Part shown: piece after piece, positions 5,837 to 10,029 of the stretch
How the letters are laid out: each line of letters starts with the position of its first letter
Numbering within the stretch: the stretch's first letter is position 1
Assembly: GCA_029879555.1 (NCBI GenBank)
Contig: JAOUQB010000055.1
Location: forward strand, 1-10,029
DNA length: 10,029 bases
Direction of reading: 5' to 3'
Origin: Nitrospirota bacterium
GTDB lineage: Bacteria; Nitrospirota; Nitrospiria; Nitrospirales; UBA8639
Notes under the pieces: model-generated
Databases searched by the model: none
Told to the model about the DNA's origin: nothing
Seen by the model: the letters and a program-made list of their open reading frames with translations, nothing else
Position numbers and translations under genes: made by a program

Positions 5837-5968
5837 GGATTAGAAAATACTGACAGGCCCAGGTATTCTGGCCGGGAACCTGGTTGAACCTCTTAAAGAG
5901 CAGAACAGATGTAATGCGAAGCAGCATCGGGTTTGTTAGACTAGCGGTGTAAGGATCCAAGTGCCTTG

Positions 5969-6604
5969 ATGAGTTATTTTTCCTTCCAAAGCCTACAACG
6001 CTATTTTCTTACCGGCCTTTTTATCATCGTTCCTGCCTGGGGTACCGTGCTGATCCTTTATACACTTTTCGAAGCTCTAGAAGGCATGACAGCCGATCTC
6101 GTTTGGGCGTTATTTAGAGTGACGGTTCCGGGATCCGGCATCACATTTTTTTGCCTGCTCGTTCTGTGGGTGGGAATGGGGACGACCTATCTTATCGGAC
6201 AACGTATTCATCAAAAATTTGAGGCCTCATTGGAACAGATTCCCTTTGTCCGAAGTATATATTATACCTTGAAAAGTATGGCCGATGTGCTCAAATTCGG
6301 TGAACGATTTGGCCACAGCAAAGTCGTAGCTTTTCCCTTTCCTCGGGAGGGAATGTGGGCGCTTGGATTTGATATGGGCTTGCCACCACGAAGACTCCAA
6401 ATCTCTTCCGAGGGACAATTGATCATGGTTTTTGTCCCCACAGCGATTCACCCGTTTACCGGGTATTTGGCTTTTGTGCCGGAAGATCGGGTGAATCGGA
6501 TTCAGTTACGTCCGGAAGAAGCCATGAAAATGGAATTCTCGGCTGGGCTCTATCGGCCGCCTTCCGGGTGGCTCACTCCAGCAAGATTACCTCTGACGCC
6601 CTAG
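5969..6604 (+). CDS. DUF502 family inner-membrane protein
   Basis: A protein of about 211 residues with two N-terminal membrane helices (about residues 13-36, FLTGLFIIVPAWGTVLILYTLFEAL, and 57-78, GITFFCLLVLWVGMGTTYLIG) followed by a soluble domain. The segment QIPFVRSIYYTLKSMADVLKFG and the later GFDMGLPPR and IMVFVPTAIHPFTGYLAFVP stretches fit the DUF502 family, whose members are widespread in bacteria and have no established function. ATG 5969 is chosen; a TTG directly before it (5966) is possible, since AAGGA at 5951-5955 is 10 bases from the TTG and 13 from the ATG. The gene opens a close run with the acetyltransferase (16-base gap) and the peptidase, so the three are probably co-transcribed. 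The insertion sequence ends about 130 bases upstream and could have replaced or distanced an original promoter. Confidence 0.9.
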   Translation: MSYFSFQSLQRYFLTGLFIIVPAWGTVLILYTLFEALEGMTADLVWALFRVTVPGSGITFFCLLVLWVGMGTTYLIGQRIHQKFEASLEQIPFVRSIYYTLKSMADVLKFGERFGHSKVVAFPFPREGMWALGFDMGLPPRRLQISSEGQLIMVFVPTAIHPFTGYLAFVPEDRVNRIQLRPEEAMKMEFSAGLYRPPSGWLTPARLPLTP

Positions 6605-6620
6605 TCCTGACTCAGTTCTT

Positions 6621-7106
6621 ATGACTAAACAGGTGAATGTGCAGATTAGGCGTGCGCTTGAAGCTGATGTTGACACGATCAGTGCATTTAATGCTGCGCT
6701 AGCCAGAGAAACGGAAGCTCGCATGCTTGACCTGCAACTCCTGCGGTCAGGAGTAGAAACCATTCTTCGCGATCGCAGTAAAGGCTGGTATGCGGTCGCT
6801 GAAAGTCTCGCGGAACCAGCCCTCCCAATCGTCGTTGGGCAGATCCTTATTACGTGTGAGTGGAGCGATTGGCGGAATGGACATTTTTGGTGGCTGCAAA
6901 GTCTATATGTCGCCAAGCCGTATCGTCAGCAGGGTGTCTTTCGTCAACTGTATCAGTATGTCTATGAACAGGCTCAGACGAATGCCGAGAAAGTTTGTGG
7001 GTTTCGTTTATATGTAGAACGAGATAATCACGAAGCCCATGAAGCCTATGCCCATATAGGATTTCAAGAGACCCCTTACCAGATGCATGAGATCGAGTTT
7101 TCTTAG
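6621..7106 (+). CDS. GNAT-family N-acetyltransferase
   Basis: A 161-residue acetyltransferase of the GNAT fold, which would move an acetyl group from acetyl-CoA to an amine. The protein begins with the usual VQIRRALEADVDTISAFN strand-helix. The acetyl-CoA pyrophosphate loop appears as SLYVAKPYRQQGVFRQLY, with R102-Q103-Q104-G105-V106-F107 in place of the common Q/R-x-x-G-x-G/A, so the last glycine is Phe here. The C-terminal YVERDNHEAHEAYAHIGF (residues 131-148) is the standard motif B with N136, Y143 and the closing GF. Length is normal for a single-domain member. The substrate cannot be told from sequence; small-molecule amines or protein N-termini are both possible. No clear Shine-Dalgarno precedes ATG 6621, which fits translation coupled to the DUF502 gene 16 bases upstream. 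Confidence 0.9.
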   Translation: MTKQVNVQIRRALEADVDTISAFNAALARETEARMLDLQLLRSGVETILRDRSKGWYAVAESLAEPALPIVVGQILITCEWSDWRNGHFWWLQSLYVAKPYRQQGVFRQLYQYVYEQAQTNAEKVCGFRLYVERDNHEAHEAYAHIGFQETPYQMHEIEFS

Positions 7107-7135
7107 GACCCATTGTCTCTTCCAATATTACCCAC

Positions 7136-8473
7136 ATGAATGACGGAAAAGATTCACCCAACATATTTTCCTTCCATGTCGAAACTCTAATCCTGCGCAT
7201 GCCCAATACCTTCTCTTGGATGTACACCTGTCTATTGAGTGTCTCAATTTTCAGTTCGTGGGGAATCACCATGGCTCAAGCTGAGCCGTTGGTGGAGGCA
7301 TCCGTCACAGAAGCTCGTCCCCATATTCAAGATCTTGGTATAAAAATTGGGCAATACCAATCGGGTGAATGGAATGCCATCACCGATGTTCCTGGCGTGA
7401 AAGTGGGACATATCACCATCATGGAAGGGACAGGAGACTTAATTCCTGGGCATGGGCCAGTTCGGACAGGAGCCACCGTCATTATCCCTCGAGACAATGT
7501 GTGGCATCACAAGGTACCAGCAGGAGCCTTTATCTTAAATGGCACAGGTGAAATGACGGGTTTGGCATGGGTGGCCGAATCTGGATTTTTAGAATATCCC
7601 ATTGCATTGACGAATACCTTGAATGTGCCTCGAGTGGCTGATGGGGTCATGAGTTGGATGATCCAGCAGTATCCGGATATTGGCATTCGCGATGATACGC
7701 TCACTCCGGTGGTTGCCGAATGTGATGATAGCCGATTAAATGATAGCCAAGGTCGACATGTCTCACCTGAAGATGTCGTCAAGGCTTTGGAAGAGGCAAC
7801 CAGCGGCCCTGTGGCAGAAGGATCGGTTGGCGCGGGGACCGGAATGGTGTCCTATCAATTCAAGGGGGGAGTTGGGACGGCCTCACGGGTGCTTCCGCCT
7901 GAAAAAGGAGGATATCGCGTTGGGGTATTAGTGAATGCCAATCATGGCCGACGACATGAATTCACCCTGGCGGGAGTACCAGTTGGCCGATTATATGCGG
8001 AGGAGGAGCACACAATTGCCAAAGAAGGAGCCGTGACTGCGACTCCGCTACATCCCAAAGATTTTCACCTTCAAAAACGACAAGATAGTGGGTCCATTAT
8101 TATTATCCTGGCGACAGATGCTCCGCTGGATGCTCGGCAGTTAGTCCGTCTTTCCAAGCGGGCGACGATTGGTTTAGCCAGAACCGGATCGATCTCCCAT
8201 CATGGGAGTGGAGATTTTGTGTTGGCGTTTTCCACGGGGAATAGCATTCCGCATTATCCTAAAGATCCCACGTTTGCCATGACCCATCTGGCCGACACCC
8301 ATCTCAATGCAATCTTTCAGGCCACGGTGGAGGTTACAGAAGAGGCAATTTTGAATGCGTTATTGCAAGCAACGACCGTGACGGGACGAGATGATCGACG
8401 ATATGAAGCGATTTCCATCGGGCAACTCCGTGCCATTTTGGCAGCCTATCCATCAACAAATAGTAAGGAGTGA
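7136..8473 (+). CDS. P1/DmpA-family (S58) aminopeptidase, exported, self-cleaving
   Basis: This 445-residue protein belongs to the DmpA/BapA N-terminal-nucleophile peptidases, which cut themselves into two chains and then release N-terminal residues from small peptides or beta-peptides. The fold's landmarks are ITDVPGVKVGH, VRTGATVI, GSVGAGTGMVSYQFKGGVGTASR and VGVLVNANHGRR. The predicted self-cleavage is Gly319-Ser320 in DSGSIIIILATDAPL. This would leave a C-terminal chain of 126 residues, about the size of the DmpA beta chain. The partners Ser358 and Asp360 (HHGSGDF) match the Ser/acidic pair known 38 and 40 residues after the nucleophile, and Asn269 is the likely oxyanion residue. Residues about 22-49 (hydrophobic, ending TMAQA before EP) look like a signal peptide with cleavage after A49. 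ATG 7199 (Met22) would give a more ordinary signal length, and neither start has a good ribosome site. Physiological substrate is unknown. Confidence 0.93.
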   Translation: MNDGKDSPNIFSFHVETLILRMPNTFSWMYTCLLSVSIFSSWGITMAQAEPLVEASVTEARPHIQDLGIKIGQYQSGEWNAITDVPGVKVGHITIMEGTGDLIPGHGPVRTGATVIIPRDNVWHHKVPAGAFILNGTGEMTGLAWVAESGFLEYPIALTNTLNVPRVADGVMSWMIQQYPDIGIRDDTLTPVVAECDDSRLNDSQGRHVSPEDVVKALEEATSGPVAEGSVGAGTGMVSYQFKGGVGTASRVLPPEKGGYRVGVLVNANHGRRHEFTLAGVPVGRLYAEEEHTIAKEGAVTATPLHPKDFHLQKRQDSGSIIIILATDAPLDARQLVRLSKRATIGLARTGSISHHGSGDFVLAFSTGNSIPHYPKDPTFAMTHLADTHLNAIFQATVEVTEEAILNALLQATTVTGRDDRRYEAISIGQLRAILAAYPSTNSKE

Positions 8474-8552
8474 AAAGTAAGTAGCGAGAAGTGCGTGAAA
8501 AGAAGACTCTGTCTTCCATTGTATTTTTTTCTTGTTGTCTCCTCTCCTTACT
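8462..8552. repeat. Purine-rich/pyrimidine-rich imperfect inverted repeat between peptidase and FIST genes
   Basis: AGTAAGGAG (8462-8470) at the end of the peptidase gene is perfectly inverted as CTCCTTACT (8544-8552). The left side is strongly purine-rich (8462-8507) and the right side strongly pyrimidine-rich (8512-8562). An inner hairpin, GAAGAC/GTCTTC (8502-8507 and 8511-8516, loop TCT), is followed after several bases by a run of seven T (8524-8530). It may act as a weak terminator or be a remnant of a dispersed intergenic repeat. Confidence 0.4.
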
Positions 8553-8618
8553 TCTTGCTTTTTATTGCTTTGGTTAGCCCGTTGAGCAGTTATCCTTAAC
8601 AACGAAAATGAATTATTC

Positions 8619-9812
8619 ATGATGCAATGTCATGTGGCGGTCTCCCAGGATTCGAATCCCCAACAGGCGGCGCAGGTCGTCTCACGATCGGTGCATGACG
8701 CCTTTGGAGAAACCGGCTGTGATTTCGCCTGTGTTTTTTTCTCGCCCCATTTCACAGAAGACGTACCATCCTTGGTGGAAATCGTTCGTAAAAATCTTAA
8801 CCCGAAAATATTGCTCGGCTGTATGGGGGCAGGTGTGATTGGCGGAACGCAAGAAATTGAGGAGCATCCTGGACTGGTGCTTTGGGGGCTCAGCAATCCC
8901 AGCATGCACATCACCCCATTTCACTTGACTCCAAAGAAGAACGGAGAGGAATTTTCATTAGCAGGTTGGCCAGACATGCCGGAAGTATCTGCAGTTCCTC
9001 GAACATTTCTTCTATTTGTTGATCCATTTACTACCCCGATTGATGAATTTTTTGCCCTCCTCGATCACCATGCTCCTGGGTCGTTGGCCATTGGGGGCAT
9101 CGCCAGTGGAGGGATGGATGAAGGGGAATCTCGATTGGTCTTAAACGAACAGATTTTTGAATCGGGAGTCGTTGGTGTGGCGATCCAGGGAGGGGTTGGA
9201 ATACGAACGGTTGTGTCCCAGGGGTGTCAACCGATTGGAGAGCGCTATGTGGTCACGAAGGTGGACCGGAACGTCATCCAGGAACTTGGCGGCATCCCGC
9301 CATTGGAGCGATTGGAGACGACGTTGAAGGCGTTGGGGGAATCTGAACGACAGCAGGCGGCGAATGGATTGCAGGTGGGGATTGCCATGGACGAACATCG
9401 TGCGGAATTCGGTCAAGGAGATTTTTTGATTCGTGGCTTGTTAGGGGCGGATCGGCAATCCGGGCATTTGGCCATTGCCGATTTTGTTCAGGAAGGACAA
9501 ACCCTTCAGTTTCATATTCGAGATGCCAATGCTGCCAGTACCGATTTAACCGGATTGCTCGACAGAGAGCGTTTCGCCTCTCCCAACAACCAAGCCAAAG
9601 GGGCCTTACTCTTTAGCTGCAACGGGCGGGGGCAGCAGTTTTTTCAGACGCCGCATCATGATGTCGCTGCTGTCCATCAACACCTGGGCATGCTGCCCAT
9701 CGCGGGATTTTTTGCAGGGGGAGAAATTGGACCAGTTGGAGGGAAAAATTATTTGCATGGCTATACGGCTAGCATGGTCCTGTTTTATGATAACCCTTCC
9801 ATCGACGCGTAA
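8619..9812 (+). CDS. FIST domain sensory protein (FIST_N plus FIST_C), stand-alone
   Basis: A 397-residue protein made of the FIST N-terminal and C-terminal domains, a pair proposed from comparative genomics to sense small ligands, perhaps amino acids, in signal transduction. FIST_N covers roughly residues 25-200, with the characteristic LLGCMGAGVIGGTQEIE and GSLAIGGIASGG stretches. FIST_C covers roughly 220-370 and ends in GALLFSCNGRGQQFF, PIAGFFAGGEIGPVGGKNYLHGYTASMVLF, which is highly typical. No kinase, GGDEF, methyl-accepting or DNA-binding domain is attached, and there is no membrane segment, so any output must come from a partner. ATG 8619 is followed directly by ATG 8622, and no ribosome site is visible before either. 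A 145-base gap separates it from the peptidase. The FKBP gene begins 42 bases downstream and may share its transcript. Confidence 0.92.
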   Translation: MMQCHVAVSQDSNPQQAAQVVSRSVHDAFGETGCDFACVFFSPHFTEDVPSLVEIVRKNLNPKILLGCMGAGVIGGTQEIEEHPGLVLWGLSNPSMHITPFHLTPKKNGEEFSLAGWPDMPEVSAVPRTFLLFVDPFTTPIDEFFALLDHHAPGSLAIGGIASGGMDEGESRLVLNEQIFESGVVGVAIQGGVGIRTVVSQGCQPIGERYVVTKVDRNVIQELGGIPPLERLETTLKALGESERQQAANGLQVGIAMDEHRAEFGQGDFLIRGLLGADRQSGHLAIADFVQEGQTLQFHIRDANAASTDLTGLLDRERFASPNNQAKGALLFSCNGRGQQFFQTPHHDVAAVHQHLGMLPIAGFFAGGEIGPVGGKNYLHGYTASMVLFYDNPSIDA

Positions 9813-9854
9813 GCCCCTCAATATTCACCACTAATTCTAACCAGCGGAGAATTC

Positions 9855-10029
9855 ATGATGAAGAGTCGAATTGTGCGAGTATCCCTCGTTGGCCCATTCT
9901 CGCCCCTCAAGGTCCGTGGTCTATTAGTATTTCTAGGAATATTCCTCCTGTCATTTCCCAGTTTCGCGGCAGAAGATGCGATGGTGAAGACGTCGTCCGG
10001 GTTACAATATGCGGACCTGGCTGTGGGTA
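9855..10029 (+). CDS. Exported FKBP-type peptidyl-prolyl cis-trans isomerase, N-terminal part
   Basis: Only the first 58 residues are present; the frame is open to the window edge. GGAGA (9846-9850) before ATG 9855 supports the start, and ATG 9858 is an equal alternative. A basic start (MMKSRIVR, K19, R21) followed by a hydrophobic core (GLLVFLGIFLLSF) and PSFAAED looks like a signal peptide cut near residues 38-39. The mature protein then reads VKTSSGLQYADLAVG, which fits the beginning of an FKBP domain (the T-x-SGL-x-Y-x-DL-x-x-G pattern). The catalytic pocket lies outside the window, so the assignment rests on this short motif. It would assist protein folding in the periplasm. The 42-base gap after the FIST gene suggests co-transcription. 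Confidence 0.75.
   Translation, partial: MMKSRIVRVSLVGPFSPLKVRGLLVFLGIFLLSFPSFAAEDAMVKTSSGLQYADLAVG

Noticed and set aside
5843..5856. Possible second right-end IS repeat (AAAATACTGACAGG)
   Set aside because: It matches the core only loosely and lies in the opposite orientation to the right-end copy, so chance similarity is likely.
5859..5884. CCAGGT/ACCTGG inverted pair downstream of the insertion sequence
   Set aside because: Six-base arms with a 13-base spacer and no T-run; too weak to call a terminator or operator.

Overview
The window comes from a nitrite-oxidising bacterium, most likely Nitrospira (canonical or comammox). The first quarter holds the 3' end of nxrA and a complete nxrB, and the NxrB protein is of the Nitrospira periplasmic type, judged from family knowledge since no search could be run. 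The species cannot be named from the sequence alone.

Layout. Positions 2-2638 encode the C-terminal ~422 residues of the molybdopterin subunit NxrA and the whole iron-sulfur subunit NxrB. They read as one operon, with a hairpin between the genes and a strong intrinsic terminator after nxrB (2669-2706). Positions 2707-4020 are visibly richer in A+T. They hold three small genes of unknown function: a 111-aa soluble protein, a 122-aa soluble protein and a 78-aa protein with two membrane segments. The first has a good promoter candidate and the second has a perfect -10 box. On the minus strand, converging on these, lies a Trm112-like gene with its own ribosome site and promoter candidate. Directly upstream of that promoter sits an apparently intact insertion sequence (about 4453-5836). 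It carries a 417-aa DDE transposase, doubled repeats at its left end, and a perfect hairpin that encloses the transposase start codon.

From 5969 to the end all genes run on the plus strand. A DUF502 membrane protein, a GNAT acetyltransferase and an exported P1/DmpA-family self-cleaving aminopeptidase are separated by only 16 and 29 bases and probably form an operon. A gap of 145 bases containing a purine-rich/pyrimidine-rich inverted repeat follows. Then come a stand-alone FIST sensory-domain protein and the start of an exported FKBP-type peptidyl-prolyl isomerase, which runs off the window.

How it fits together. NxrAB is the energy-conserving core, oxidising nitrite to nitrate and passing electrons through NxrB's Fe-S clusters. 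The other genes have no demonstrated link to Nxr; they look like envelope, maturation and sensing functions plus one mobile element. No CRISPR array, tRNA, rRNA or phage module was seen. No clearly new multi-gene system is evident. The best candidates for novelty are the unrecognised small genes after nxrB and the translation-control architecture of the insertion sequence.
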